A DNA stretch of 64,000 nucleotides from Dehalococcoidia bacterium (GCA_022825855.1 JAJDWB010000013.1:268928-332927); one strand, 5' to 3'. Positions 1 to 8,494 are shown, counted from the first letter of the stretch. Translations and numbers: made by a program. Notes: generated from the letters alone by a model not told the origin.

Positions 1-1074
1 ATCGGCGATCCGACCACCGACACCATGGTCGAGGAGCGCGGCTTTCGCAAACTGCTCGCCGAGCGCGGCTGGCTGACCATGTCCTGGCCCGCCGAGTACG
101 GCGGACAGGAACGCTCCCTCGAGGAGCAGTACCTCTTCTGGGAGGCGATGAACTACGTCGGCGCGCCCCAGGCCACCGTCGCCACCCAGCAGGTCGGCCC
201 GACCCTGATGCGCTTCGGCACCGAGGAGCAGCAGGAGCGCTTCCTCCCGCCAATCGCCCGCGGCGAGGTCGAGTTCGCCTTGGGCTACACCGAGCCCGAC
301 GCCGGCTCCGACCTGGCCTCGCTCCAGCTCCGCGCCGTCAAGGACGGCGACGACTACATCCTCAACGGCATCAAGCGCTTCACCTCCGGCGCCCACCGCA
401 GCGAGTACGTCTGGCTCGCAACCCGCACCAACCCCGACGCCCCCAAGCACCGCGGCGTCTCGATGATGCTGGTCGACATGCGATCGGCCGGCATCACCGT
501 CAAGCCGCTCTGGACGATGGCCGGCTACCGCACCAACGAGGTTTACTTCGAGGATGTCCGCGTGCCGACCAACGTCCTCGTCGGCGAGGAAAACCAGGGC
601 TGGTACTACGCCGCCCACGCCCTCGACCGCGAACGCATCTCGATCTTCACCGTCTCCTCCGTCCGCGCCGTCTACGACCGCCTGATGGACTGGGCTTGCT
701 CCGACACGCCGATGGGCCGCCCCATCGACGACGCCGGCATCAAGCGCACGATGGCCGACTTCAAGGTCCAGCTCGAAGTCCTCCAGCACCTCAGCTACCG
801 CATCCTCGACATGCTCAAGCGCGAGGAATCCCCCAACTACGAGGCCAGCCAGGTCAAGATCTTCTCCACCGAGATGATGCAGCGCCTGCAGAACTTCTCG
901 CTCCACGCCATGGGCCTCTACGGTCAGCTCAACGGCAACGACAAGCGCGCCCCAATCGAAGGCTCGGCCGAGAACGGCTACCTCGCCGCCGTCATGCCCA
1001 CCTTCGGCGCCGGCGGCAACGAGCTCCAGCGCAACATCATCGCCCAGCGAGGCTTCGGCCTCCCCCGCGCCTAG
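1..1074 (+). CDS. Acyl-CoA dehydrogenase, C-terminal part (5' end outside window)
   Basis: The frame is open from base 1, so the true start lies upstream; the ATG at 25 is internal. The protein oxidises an acyl-CoA to the 2-enoyl-CoA using FAD and passes electrons to ETF. Seen: the N-terminal-domain motif WPAEYGG near the left edge, the flavin/substrate motif GYTEPDAGSD, a middle beta domain, and a helical C-terminal domain ending in the typical AGGNELQRNIIAQRGFGLPR tail. About 350 residues are visible against 380-400 for the family, so only a short N-terminal piece is missing. It is followed by a palindromic repeat and converges on cofC. The exact acyl substrate cannot be told; members of this type are common in steroid and branched-acid degradation. 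Confidence 0.9.
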   Translation: MGDPTTDTMVEERGFRKLLAERGWLTMSWPAEYGGQERSLEEQYLFWEAMNYVGAPQATVATQQVGPTLMRFGTEEQQERFLPPIARGEVEFALGYTEPDAGSDLASLQLRAVKDGDDYILNGIKRFTSGAHRSEYVWLATRTNPDAPKHRGVSMMLVDMRSAGITVKPLWTMAGYRTNEVYFEDVRVPTNVLVGEENQGWYYAAHALDRERISIFTVSSVRAVYDRLMDWACSDTPMGRPIDDAGIKRTMADFKVQLEVLQHLSYRILDMLKREESPNYEASQVKIFSTEMMQRLQNFSLHAMGLYGQLNGNDKRAPIEGSAENGYLAAVMPTFGAGGNELQRNIIAQRGFGLPRA

Positions 1075-1087
1075 GGTCAGATGTACC

Positions 1088-1117
1088 GTCATACCCGCGC
1101 TTGCCGCGGGTATCTCG
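1088..1117. repeat. Palindromic intergenic repeat, copy 1
   Basis: A 9-bp perfect inverted repeat (1091-1099 with 1105-1113) closes a 5-base loop CTTGC and is flanked by GTC on the left and CTCG on the right. It lies between the convergent acyl-CoA dehydrogenase and cofC genes. Related copies with changed but still paired stem bases lie at 23973-24002 and 57174-57204. It could act as a bidirectional terminator or be a REP-like mobile palindrome; no T-run follows, so a simple rho-independent terminator is unlikely. Confidence 0.75.
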
Positions 1118-1165
1118 TCGAGTCCAGCTCCATCATCGGCAGTCGGGCGTCGATGTGAGCAAGCC

Positions 1166-1858
1166 CTAACTCAGCGCCTGCATGTGCGCCTCATGCGCAA
1201 TCAACCAGGCTCGCGAGTTCGGCGCAATCGCTTCGGGCAACTGCGGCAGCGTCTCCCGCAGCCAGCGCAGGTCGGACGGCGTGTCCAGGTCGAACGCCCA
1301 GACATCGATCCGGGCCTCGCGGAACGGCACCCCCATCTCGCCCGCCGCCGCCGCCGACTGCTGATGCGCCCGCGCCGATGAGGGACCGAACTGCGGCGAA
1401 ATCACGTCCGGCGGCCGCAGCAGCAGCCCGTTCGTCCCGCCGTCATGCGCCGGCGCCACCACCACCGCCGGACCCTCCGGCGCAGTCGAGACCATCAAGT
1501 CAACCGCGTCCGGCGTAATCAGCGGCACGTCGGCCGGAACAATCAGCATGGCGTCCGACTCGGAAAGGGCCTGCTGGGCGAACTGTACCGCCCGGTTGTA
1601 GCCGAGCCGCAGATCGGTCTGGTCGAGGAAGCCGACGCCCAGCCGCGCCGCCTCGTCGCGGGCCGCCGCGTCCCGCGACGCAATCACCACCTCGTCGACC
1701 CGCTCGGCCGCAACCAGCGCCGCGACCACGTCGTCCAGCATCGCCCGAACCAGCGAGTTGCGCTCCTCAAGATCAAGCAGCGCGGCCAGCCGCCGCTTGC
1801 CCGCCGGCAACCCCCGCACCGGCACGACGGCCACCACGCCGCTCGGCTCAGCCGTCAT
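1166..1858 (-). CDS. cofC: 2-phospho-L-lactate (or phosphoenolpyruvate) guanylyltransferase CofC
   Basis: CofC activates 2-phospholactate, or phosphoenolpyruvate in many bacteria, with GTP to give the guanylylated donor used by CofD in coenzyme F420 synthesis. The 230-residue protein has the nucleotidyltransferase N-terminus VVPVRGLPAGKRRLA, the metal-binding stretch MLIVPADVPLI, and a GGTNGLLLRPP segment typical of CofC. Its ATG lies 11 bases inside the end of cofD, so the two genes are translationally coupled in one operon. Which three-carbon acid it uses cannot be read from the sequence. Other F420 genes (fbiB/cofE, fbiC) are not in this window. Confidence 0.9.
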   Translation of the reverse strand: MTAEPSGVVAVVPVRGLPAGKRRLAALLDLEERNSLVRAMLDDVVAALVAAERVDEVVIASRDAAARDEAARLGVGFLDQTDLRLGYNRAVQFAQQALSESDAMLIVPADVPLITPDAVDLMVSTAPEGPAVVVAPAHDGGTNGLLLRPPDVISPQFGPSSARAHQQSAAAAGEMGVPFREARIDVWAFDLDTPSDLRWLRETLPQLPEAIAPNSRAWLIAHEAHMQALS

Positions 1859-2789
1859 GGAGCGCCGCCTTCAGGGTCCCCGCAGCCAGCGCCATCTTCG
1901 CCTCGACATCCGTCATCAGCGTCGGCATCACGACCACCCGCATCCGCGTCTCAGCCTCAATCGCGTCGGCTAGCGGCGCATCTGTCTCGTCCAGCACAAA
2001 CACCTCCGCCACATCCTCGTACAATCGTGCGACACCCAGCGCAGACACATCGTGTCCCAGTGATTGGAGAATGTCGGCCGCCGGACCCTTAACCGCCTCT
2101 CCCCCGATAATCGGGCTGATCGCTGCGACCGGGGCCCGGGAGTTGACCACTGCGTCCCTGATGCCTCTGACGCTCAGGATCGGCTCGATGCTCAGGAATG
2201 GGTTGGACGGCGCGATCACGATGACGTCGGCTTCGAGCAGCGCGTTGATGACCTTCGGCGTCGGCTGCGCGGTGTCGATGCCATCGAAGCGGATGCCCCG
2301 CACAGTGTCGGAGGCGCGCCGCCGCACGAAGTAATCCTGGAAGGCGAATTCACCCGCGTCGGTATCGACCATCGTGCGCAGGCGGTCGTCGGTGACGGGT
2401 GTGATGAACAGCTCCAGGCCCGCCCGTTTCGCGAGGTCGCGGGTAACGGTGGAAAGCGGATTGCCCTGGCCGAGCCAGTGCGTGCGGAACAGGTGCGTGG
2501 CGAGGTCGAGGTCGCCGATCATGAACCAGTCCGGCCCGCCCAGCTCGGACAGCCGGTCGAGCGTGCGGCGCGACTCCCCACGCAAACCCCAGCCCGTCTC
2601 CGGATTGACCATGTCGGCCAGCGTGTACATGACCGTGTCGAGGTCTGGCGAAATGTGCAGCCCGGCCCACTCCATGTCGTCGCCGACGTTGACAATCGCG
2701 GTCACGTCCTCGGGCGGCAGCACCCGAACGAGTCCGTCGAGGAACCGCGCCGCCCCGACGCCGCCGGCAAGCACGGCCGCGCGGGTCAC
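1848..2789 (-). CDS. cofD: 2-phospho-L-lactate transferase CofD
   Basis: CofD transfers the phospholactyl (or phosphoenolpyruvyl) group from the CofC product to Fo, giving F420-0 or dehydro-F420-0. The 313-residue length is normal. Seen: N-terminal AVLAGGVGAARFLDGL nucleotide loop, NVGDDMEWAGLHISPDLDTVMY, and IAPSNPFLSI, all hallmarks of the family. The GTG start overlaps the stop of the upstream small gene by four bases (GTGA), and the 3' end overlaps cofC, so the three genes form a tight operon transcribed leftwards. It implies F420-dependent enzymes elsewhere in the genome. Confidence 0.94.
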   Translation of the reverse strand: MTRAAVLAGGVGAARFLDGLVRVLPPEDVTAIVNVGDDMEWAGLHISPDLDTVMYTLADMVNPETGWGLRGESRRTLDRLSELGGPDWFMIGDLDLATHLFRTHWLGQGNPLSTVTRDLAKRAGLELFITPVTDDRLRTMVDTDAGEFAFQDYFVRRRASDTVRGIRFDGIDTAQPTPKVINALLEADVIVIAPSNPFLSIEPILSVRGIRDAVVNSRAPVAAISPIIGGEAVKGPAADILQSLGHDVSALGVARLYEDVAEVFVLDETDAPLADAIEAETRMRVVVMPTLMTDVEAKMALAAGTLKAALHDG

Positions 2790-3112
2790 GGCTTGACCCC
2801 TCGCAACGCCAGGCGCATATCGAGATCTCCGTCCTGGCGCGACCGGGCCTCCAGCCTCACGGTCTCGGAGGTCAACCGGAATTCCAGGTCCTCCCAGTCG
2901 ACCGCGTCGGGCTCGCCGTCCAGGGCAACCGACTCGGGTGCCCCGTCGAGCTCAAGCGTCATCTCGGCCTCCGCCAGATCGCCGTCGTGATCGACGACGA
3001 CATGCAGCGCCGTCTCGCCGCCCGCGACTTCCCCGACAATCTCAAGATGCCGGCTGCCATCAAGCTGGCGCTCATCCAACACGACGCTGCCGACGAATGT
3101 GAACTGTCTCAC
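2786..3112 (-). CDS. Hypothetical protein, first gene of the F420 operon
   Basis: I do not recognise this 108-residue protein. It is acidic and mostly beta-predicted, with alternating charged and hydrophobic residues, no signal peptide and no cysteines. It overlaps cofD by four bases, so it is co-translated with the F420 genes. I place the start at the GTG at 3112 because a TACCAT hexamer ends exactly six bases upstream, the spacing seen at other likely leaderless genes here. A longer frame from a TTG at 3127 would put the promoter hexamer inside the coding region. The fold resembles a small beta-barrel or lipocalin-like domain only loosely; function unknown. Confidence 0.6.
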   Translation of the reverse strand: MRQFTFVGSVVLDERQLDGSRHLEIVGEVAGGETALHVVVDHDGDLAEAEMTLELDGAPESVALDGEPDAVDWEDLEFRLTSETVRLEARSRQDGDLDMRLALRGVKP

Positions 3113-3118
3113 GTGGCG

Positions 3119-3124
3119 ATGGTA
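3119..3124 (-). promoter_or_regulatory. -10-like hexamer TACCAT for the F420 operon
   Basis: On the minus strand TACCAT is followed by six bases (CGCCAC) and then the GTG at 3112. No Shine-Dalgarno is visible. The same hexamer and spacing occur before the small membrane protein at 58526. Confidence 0.45.
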
Positions 3125-3186
3125 CAAGCCGACACTGGATACCGGGCGGTTGACCGACTTGGCAGTTGCCGTGAGCCTTCAACGAG

Positions 3187-3780
3187 ATGCTCATCGACAT
3201 GCACACCCACACGTCGGTCTTCTCGACCGACAGCAATCTGCTGCCGCATGAGTCCCTCGCGCGTGCGGCCGAGCGCGGACTCGACGGCGTCGTCCTCACC
3301 GAGCACGACGTGATCTGGGCGGCCGATCGGGCGGCGCGCCTGGCTGAGCAGGTGGGCATCCTCGTGCTGCCAGGCATCGAAGTGACGACGGAACTGGGAC
3401 ACGTACTGGTCTACGGCGTGACCGAGCCGTTCCCGCGAATCACCGACTCCAAGCGTCTGCGCGACTACTGCGACGAGCGCGACGCCCTAATGTACCTCGC
3501 CCATCCCGCCCGCGACCCTGGACTGCGGGTTCCGCGCGAAGCGATGGAGCTGTTCGACGGCGTCGAAGGTCTGAACGGTTGCGATGGTCCGCTCCAGAAT
3601 CAAAGCGCATCGTCACGGGGACGGACCCGGCCGCTGCCGCCGATCGGCGGTAGCGACTCCCACGCGCTGCACGAGGTCGCGACGGCCGCCACCGAATTCG
3701 AAGCCAGGATCCGCAGCCTGGACGACCTGATGAAGGCCCTGCGCAGCGGCGACTACCGGCCTGCAACGTTGCCCTACTAA
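3187..3780 (+). CDS. PHP-domain metal-dependent phosphoesterase
   Basis: A 197-residue stand-alone PHP (polymerase and histidinol phosphatase) domain. Metal ligands are visible in order: DMHTHTSVFSTDS at the N-terminus, LTEHDVIW, the GIEVTT glutamate, LAHPARDPG, and the C-terminal GGSDSHALHEV. Family members hydrolyse phosphoesters such as 3',5'-nucleoside bisphosphates, histidinol phosphate or nanoRNA. At this length it is closest to small TrpH/YciV-like or PHP-associated proteins lacking the inserted domain. It is divergent from the F420 operon and followed after 24 bases by the RDD gene. Substrate unknown. Confidence 0.85.
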   Translation: MLIDMHTHTSVFSTDSNLLPHESLARAAERGLDGVVLTEHDVIWAADRAARLAEQVGILVLPGIEVTTELGHVLVYGVTEPFPRITDSKRLRDYCDERDALMYLAHPARDPGLRVPREAMELFDGVEGLNGCDGPLQNQSASSRGRTRPLPPIGGSDSHALHEVATAATEFEARIRSLDDLMKALRSGDYRPATLPY

Positions 3781-3804
3781 GCTCGAATTCAGGAGTGCAG
3801 CATC

Positions 3805-4503
3805 GTGGGTCGATTCGATCCTCTGCCGACCGATCCTTATCGGGACCAGCCTCGCGTCCATGGAGCGCTCTGCGCAGCATGCCGCGAGGTCACCAGGCTT
3901 GGCACGAAATTCTGCTCCAACTGCAGCGCCTTCCGCGACGATGCAGAGCGGGGCCACACGATTCGCTATGCCACATCCCGCTGGATGCGCTTCGCCGCCC
4001 GCATCGTCGATAGCGTCATCGTTGTCGTCCTCTCAATCGTCGTGTTCTTCATCCTCGAGTCGGCAGGCGTCGTCGAGTTCGACGCAGCCGATGCGGAGTC
4101 AATTGCCGCTTCCGACCTGAATCTCAGCGTCTTGGTCGGTACGGCCATCTGGTTCCTCTGGTTCGCCATTGTCGCGCCGCGCGGTCAGACGCCGGGCAAG
4201 CAGATCGTCCGCACCAAGGTGATCACGGCCGAAGGTCAGGATGTCTCCACCCAACGAATCTGGCTGCGCGAGGGCTTGTTCCAGGGATTCCCGCTGCTTT
4301 CCTCACTGTTCGCCGAGCCGATCATGACCCCGCCCGAGGCCGTCACCCAGTTGCTCGCCATCGCCACGTTGTTCGTCCTGCTCGATGCGGTCGCGATCTT
4401 CTTCAGCTCGGATCGCCAGACGATCCACGATCGCGTCTTCGGCACGCTCGTGGTCAATGTCCGGCCGGTTCGGCAACCCAGCGCGGAGCTGCGAGCGCTG
4501 TAA
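3805..4503 (+). CDS. RDD-family membrane protein with N-terminal zinc ribbon
   Basis: The 232-residue protein starts at a GTG preceded by AGGAG. Residues 23-41 hold two CxxC pairs (LCAACRE and FCSNCSAF), a small zinc ribbon. The RDD domain follows: FAARIVDSVIV as the R-D segment of the first membrane helix, a second helix around LVGTAIWFLWFAIV, the cytoplasmic APRGQTPGKQIVRTKVI motif, and the last helix before DRQTIHDRVFGTLVV. RDD proteins are small membrane proteins; some work as Na+/H+ antiporters, most are unassigned. A second zinc-ribbon RDD gene follows about 100 bases downstream, so this is a paralogous pair. Confidence 0.85.
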   Translation: MGRFDPLPTDPYRDQPRVHGALCAACREVTRLGTKFCSNCSAFRDDAERGHTIRYATSRWMRFAARIVDSVIVVVLSIVVFFILESAGVVEFDAADAESIAASDLNLSVLVGTAIWFLWFAIVAPRGQTPGKQIVRTKVITAEGQDVSTQRIWLREGLFQGFPLLSSLFAEPIMTPPEAVTQLLAIATLFVLLDAVAIFFSSDRQTIHDRVFGTLVVNVRPVRQPSAELRAL

Positions 4504-4600
4504 CCGTCCGGCGCGAGAGCCGAACGTGTCCGGACGCCTGTCGGAAGTCCGGCCCGTCGGCGCTAGCCTCCCAGCGAGCCACAAAGCATGCGAGCCAGTC

Positions 4601-5368
4601 ATGGCCGGCAGGAAACCCGGCGCGTTGCGCGCCGAACATTGCCCGATTTGCGACGAGTATCCCGGCGTCGGCGTGTTCTGCGCCAGGTGCGGCGTGCTCA
4701 TGTCGCACCCGACATCCGGCGACTTTGCCGCTCCCTATCTGATGCGGCTGGGCAGCGAAATCCTGGATTTGCTGATCTTCCTGCTCCTGCCGATCTGGCT
4801 GTACATGATGTGGTTCACCTCGCGCGACGGTCAGTCGCCGGCCAAGTCGCTGCTCGACCTGTACGTGATCAACGAGGCGGGACAGGAGGTCACGCCGCAA
4901 CGCATGTGGATGCGCGAACTGGTAATCAAGCGCTTGCTGCTCGGCTTCATCGGCTACGCGTTCGGTCTGCTGGGGCCGGTGATCAATGCCGGTTGGATCT
5001 TGATGAATCCCGATCGGCAGTGCATTCATGACCGCATGGTAGGCACGCTGGTCGTAGTCCGGAGAGATGCGCCCAAGCCTGCCGTGAAGCCGTCCGAGTT
5101 CGCGCCAGATGATGTGCGAATGCCGCCACCGGCGCCACCCGGTCCGCGAGTCTCGCCGCCGGCGCCGGCTCCAACCCTCCCCGCTGACGTGCCCGCTGAC
5201 GTGAGAGCCGAGACCGCACAGCGGCGTCCGTCAAAGCCGGCGCCGAGTTCGCCGGAACTCGACGCGCTCGAGGCGCAGCGCAGCAGCCTCTCTCAGACCG
5301 AGTACGAACGCCGCCGCCGGGCGCTGCTCGCGGATGCGCGAGACTCCCGCGACAGTGCGGGGGAATAG
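4601..5368 (+). CDS. RDD-family membrane protein with zinc ribbon and proline-rich tail
   Basis: Paralogue of the preceding gene. The frame is open much further upstream inside that gene, but homology begins at the ATG at 4601, giving 255 residues. N-terminal CxxC pairs (HCPICDE and FCARCGV) form the ribbon; then MRLGSEILDLLIF, SRDGQSPAKSLLDLYVI and DRQCIHDRMVGTLVVV mark the RDD domain. The last 90 or so residues are a Pro/Ala-rich linker followed by a charged helix resembling a SHOCT-type tail (LDALEAQRSSLSQTEYERRRRALL). Role unknown. It converges on nrdJ with only 18 bases between the stops. Confidence 0.82.
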   Translation: MAGRKPGALRAEHCPICDEYPGVGVFCARCGVLMSHPTSGDFAAPYLMRLGSEILDLLIFLLLPIWLYMMWFTSRDGQSPAKSLLDLYVINEAGQEVTPQRMWMRELVIKRLLLGFIGYAFGLLGPVINAGWILMNPDRQCIHDRMVGTLVVVRRDAPKPAVKPSEFAPDDVRMPPPAPPGPRVSPPAPAPTLPADVPADVRAETAQRRPSKPAPSSPELDALEAQRSSLSQTEYERRRRALLADARDSRDSAGE

Positions 5369-5386
5369 CGGCGAAGCGCGGTCCGT

Positions 5387-8266
5387 CTAGGAGCAGCCGG
5401 AAGTGGCTCCGCAGTTCATGCAGCGGAAGCAGGAGCCGGAGCGGACCATGATCGAGCCGCATTCCGCGCATGGCGGAGCATCGAGTTGGTTCTGGAATCC
5501 GCTCGTCCCGGTGTAATCGACCAGCGGGACTTCTGCCACAGATTGAGTCACCGGTGCGGGACCTGCCTCCTCGTCGGCCAGCTTGACTTCTTCCGGCGAC
5601 ATGACCAGTTGGCCCTGCTTGGCGACTGTGTCGGCCGAATCTGCCGCGAGGTACCTGGCCCCCATCCAGCGGAAGACGTAGTCGAGAATCGAGTCGGCAT
5701 GAGGGATGTCCTGGTTACGGGTCCAACCCATCGGCTCGAAGCGCATGTGAGCGAACTTCTTGACCAGCGTTGACAGCGGTACGCCGGACTGCAGCGCGAC
5801 GGAGGTCAGCGTGCCGACCGCGTCCATCAGGCCGGAGACCGTCGAGCCTTCCTTCGAGATGTGGACGAACACCTCGCCGGGCCGGCCGTCCTCGAACTCG
5901 CCAATCGTCATGTAGCCCTCGTGCTCGCCAATCGTGAACTTGTGAGTCAGCGCCTGGCGCTCATCCGGCAATCGGTGCCGGCGATAGGCCGGCGGCGAGA
6001 GAGCGTTCTCGACGACGACCGGTGCATCGGTCGGCATGGACGGACCCGGCTGCTCAATCACCGCCGCGGCCTGCGCCGAGCCGGTTCGCTCGCCGGTCTC
6101 CAGCGGCTGAATCCGCTTGGAGTTGTCGCGGTAAATGGCGACGGCCTTGACGCCGAGTTTCCACGCGTCGACGTAGGTCTGCATGATCTCGTCAACGCTG
6201 GTCTGTTCGGGCACATTGACCGTCTTGGAGACCGCGCCCGAGAGGAACGGCTGCACCGCGCCGAGCATGCGGATGTGACCGAGCGGGGCAATGCTGCGCT
6301 GTCCGGCCTGGGCCTTGAAGGCGCAGTCGAAAATGGCCAGGTGCTCGGTCTCCAGGTCGGCCGCGCCTTCAATCGTGCCGGTGTCGTCGATATGCGCGCC
6401 GATCCGCTCGATCGCGTCTTCGGCGTAGCCCAGACGGCGCAGCGCCGCCGGCACCGTGCGGTTGACGATCTTGAAGTAGCCGCCGCCGGAGAGGTTCTTG
6501 TACTTGACCAGGGAAATGTCGGGCTCAACGCCGGTCGTGTCGCAGTCCATCATGAACGCGATCGTGCCGGTCGGCGCAAGCACCGTGGCCTGGGCATTGC
6601 GGTAGCCATGCAACTCGCCCAGCACGAGCGCCTGACGCCAGGCGTCCTCGGCGGCATCGCGGACCGCATCCGGGACCGTGTCCAGACCGTCGATCCGGCC
6701 GACCGCCGCCTGGTGCTTGCGCATCACCCGCAGGAACGGGTCGCGGTTGTCGGCGTAGCCCGAGAAGGCGCCGATGCGCTCCGCAATCCGGGCCGACTGC
6801 AGGTATCCCTCGCCGGTCATCAGCGCCGTCACTGTCGCCGCCAGGGCGCGTCCCGCGACGGAGTCGTAGGGCAGCCCGCGAGCCATCAACAGCGCGCCGA
6901 GGTTGGTGTAACCCAGACCTAGCGGGCGGTACTTCTCCGAGTTCTCGCCTATCAGGGCCGACGGATAGGACGCGTTCGAGACCAGGATCTCCTGCGCCGT
7001 GATGATCACACGGCAGGCGTGACGGTACGCCTCGACATCGAACTCATGCGTCTCCAGGTCGTAGAACTTGAGCAGGTTCAACGACGCCAGGTTGCAGGCC
7101 GTGTCGTCCAGGAACATGTACTCGGAGCACGGGTTCGAGGCATAAATGCGGTCGGTATTGGAGCAGGTGTGCCAGTCGTTGATCACCGAGTCGAACTGCA
7201 TGCCCGGGTCGCCGCACTGGTGCGTCGCCGCCGAGATCGCCCGCAGGATCTCGCGGGCTGGCATCTGCTCGACCACTTCGCCGCCGACCACTTCGCGCGT
7301 GGCCCACATGCCGTTCGCTTCGACCGCCTGCATGAACTCGTCCGATACGCGCACCGAGTGGTTGGCGTTCTGGAACGAGACCGAGGAGTAGGCATCGCCG
7401 TTCAACGAGCCGTCGTAGCCGGAGTCGATCAGCGCCCACGCCTTGCGCTCCTCGTCGGCCTTGCAGTTGATGAACTCAAGCACATCGGGGTGATCGGCAT
7501 TGAGGATGATCATCTTGGCCGCGCGGCGCGTCTTGCCGCCCGACTTGATCACGTTGGCGAAAGCGTCGTATCCGCGCATGAAGGAGACCGGCCCGGACGC
7601 CTTGCCGCCGCCGGTCAGCGATTCGCGGCTGGATCGCAAAGTGGACAGGTTGGATCCGGTGCCGCTGCCCCACTTGAACAGCAGGGCCTCGCGCTTGGCC
7701 AGGTCCATGATCGACTCCATCGTGTCCTCGACGGAGTTGATGAAGCAGGCCGAGCACTGCGGCGTCTCCTCAACGCCGACGTTGAACCAGACCGGCGAGT
7801 TGAAGGCCGCATATTGATTGATCAGCAGATAGCGCAACTCCTGGGAGAAGGCCGAGGCCGCCGCGCCGTCGTTGAAGTAGCCGCCCGCGCGGCCCCAGCG
7901 CGTGATCGTCTCGACGACGCGGTCAACCAGCGTCTTCATCGAGGATTCGCGTTCGTCCGTGCCGGCCTGGCCCCAGAAGTACTTGGAAGCCACGATGTTG
8001 GTCGCCGTCTGCGACCAGAAGGCAGGCGTCTCGATGTCGGACTGCTCGAAGATCGTCTCGCCCGAGTCGGAGGTAATCGCCGCCGTGCGGTAGGTCCACT
8101 CGATCTGTCCGTAGACATCCTCGCCAGGCTGCGTGAAATGGCGTCCAATCAGCGGTTCGCGCACGGCTCGCGCCGCGGGTGTGGCCTGTTCCTCCTGACC
8201 GGCCTCGCTGGACAATGCAGCGGCCGCCTCTTCGGTGACATTGGTTTGTTCATCGGCGCGGGTCAT
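5387..8266 (-). CDS. nrdJ: Adenosylcobalamin-dependent (class II) ribonucleoside-diphosphate reductase
   Basis: Reduces ribonucleotides to deoxyribonucleotides using a thiyl radical made from adenosylcobalamin, so it needs B12 but not oxygen. The 959-residue protein has AAFNSPVWFNVG and QCSACFINS, GSGTGSNLSTL, the finger-loop NPCSEYMFLDDTACNLASL with the radical cysteine, and APTGTIAFMMDCDTTGVEPD. The C-terminal redox tail is Cys-rich (PPCAECGSIMVRSGSCFRCMNCG), the normal end for NrdJ of this type. I choose the ATG at 8266, eight bases after GGGAG, over one five codons upstream. The promoter region carries three 10-bp-spaced repeats. No class I or III reductase lies in the window. Confidence 0.96.
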   Translation of the reverse strand: MTRADEQTNVTEEAAAALSSEAGQEEQATPAARAVREPLIGRHFTQPGEDVYGQIEWTYRTAAITSDSGETIFEQSDIETPAFWSQTATNIVASKYFWGQAGTDERESSMKTLVDRVVETITRWGRAGGYFNDGAAASAFSQELRYLLINQYAAFNSPVWFNVGVEETPQCSACFINSVEDTMESIMDLAKREALLFKWGSGTGSNLSTLRSSRESLTGGGKASGPVSFMRGYDAFANVIKSGGKTRRAAKMIILNADHPDVLEFINCKADEERKAWALIDSGYDGSLNGDAYSSVSFQNANHSVRVSDEFMQAVEANGMWATREVVGGEVVEQMPAREILRAISAATHQCGDPGMQFDSVINDWHTCSNTDRIYASNPCSEYMFLDDTACNLASLNLLKFYDLETHEFDVEAYRHACRVIITAQEILVSNASYPSALIGENSEKYRPLGLGYTNLGALLMARGLPYDSVAGRALAATVTALMTGEGYLQSARIAERIGAFSGYADNRDPFLRVMRKHQAAVGRIDGLDTVPDAVRDAAEDAWRQALVLGELHGYRNAQATVLAPTGTIAFMMDCDTTGVEPDISLVKYKNLSGGGYFKIVNRTVPAALRRLGYAEDAIERIGAHIDDTGTIEGAADLETEHLAIFDCAFKAQAGQRSIAPLGHIRMLGAVQPFLSGAVSKTVNVPEQTSVDEIMQTYVDAWKLGVKAVAIYRDNSKRIQPLETGERTGSAQAAAVIEQPGPSMPTDAPVVVENALSPPAYRRHRLPDERQALTHKFTIGEHEGYMTIGEFEDGRPGEVFVHISKEGSTVSGLMDAVGTLTSVALQSGVPLSTLVKKFAHMRFEPMGWTRNQDIPHADSILDYVFRWMGARYLAADSADTVAKQGQLVMSPEEVKLADEEAGPAPVTQSVAEVPLVDYTGTSGFQNQLDAPPCAECGSIMVRSGSCFRCMNCGATSGCS

Positions 8267-8412
8267 GATTGTTGCTCCCACAAGGACAATTATGGCGCAC
8301 TGGCTCCGGCTTGGGAGCGGTTCGTGCCCTCGATGATGTGGCTCAGACCGATGTCAGCCCTACGACCGCCGTCAGTCTTCAATTGCTCACCTGTGTGAAC
8401 AGTTGGGCAGTA

Positions 8413-8442
8413 AGTCTAGTCACATGTGGCAACTCTTGGCAA
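8413..8442 (-). promoter_or_regulatory. Candidate nrdJ promoter
   Basis: Minus strand: TTGCCA (8442-8437), 18-base spacer, TAGACT (8418-8413), followed by a leader of about 140 bases to the ATG. The -35 and part of the spacer lie inside the phased GGCAACTC repeats. I saw no B12 riboswitch features in the leader. Confidence 0.45.
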
Positions 8443-8455
8443 CTCAAGGCGACTC
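8428..8455. repeat. Three direct repeats GGCAACTC at exact 10-bp spacing (putative operator)
   Basis: GGCAACTC at 8428 and 8438 and GGCGACTC at 8448, each followed by a two-base spacer, put the same face of the helix forward three times. They overlap the candidate nrdJ -35 and lie 50-80 bases upstream of the likely start of the divergent MetE-like transcript. This is what a cooperative operator would look like. The binding protein is unknown; the sequence does not match the NrdR box as I know it. Confidence 0.55.
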
Positions 8456-8494
8456 GGCACGCGTCTCGCACTCAGGAATCTACGACAACACAGG

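Noticed and set aside
7019..8398. Long open frame opposite nrdJ
   Set aside because: Shadow of nrdJ codon bias; no similarity to any family and no start signals.
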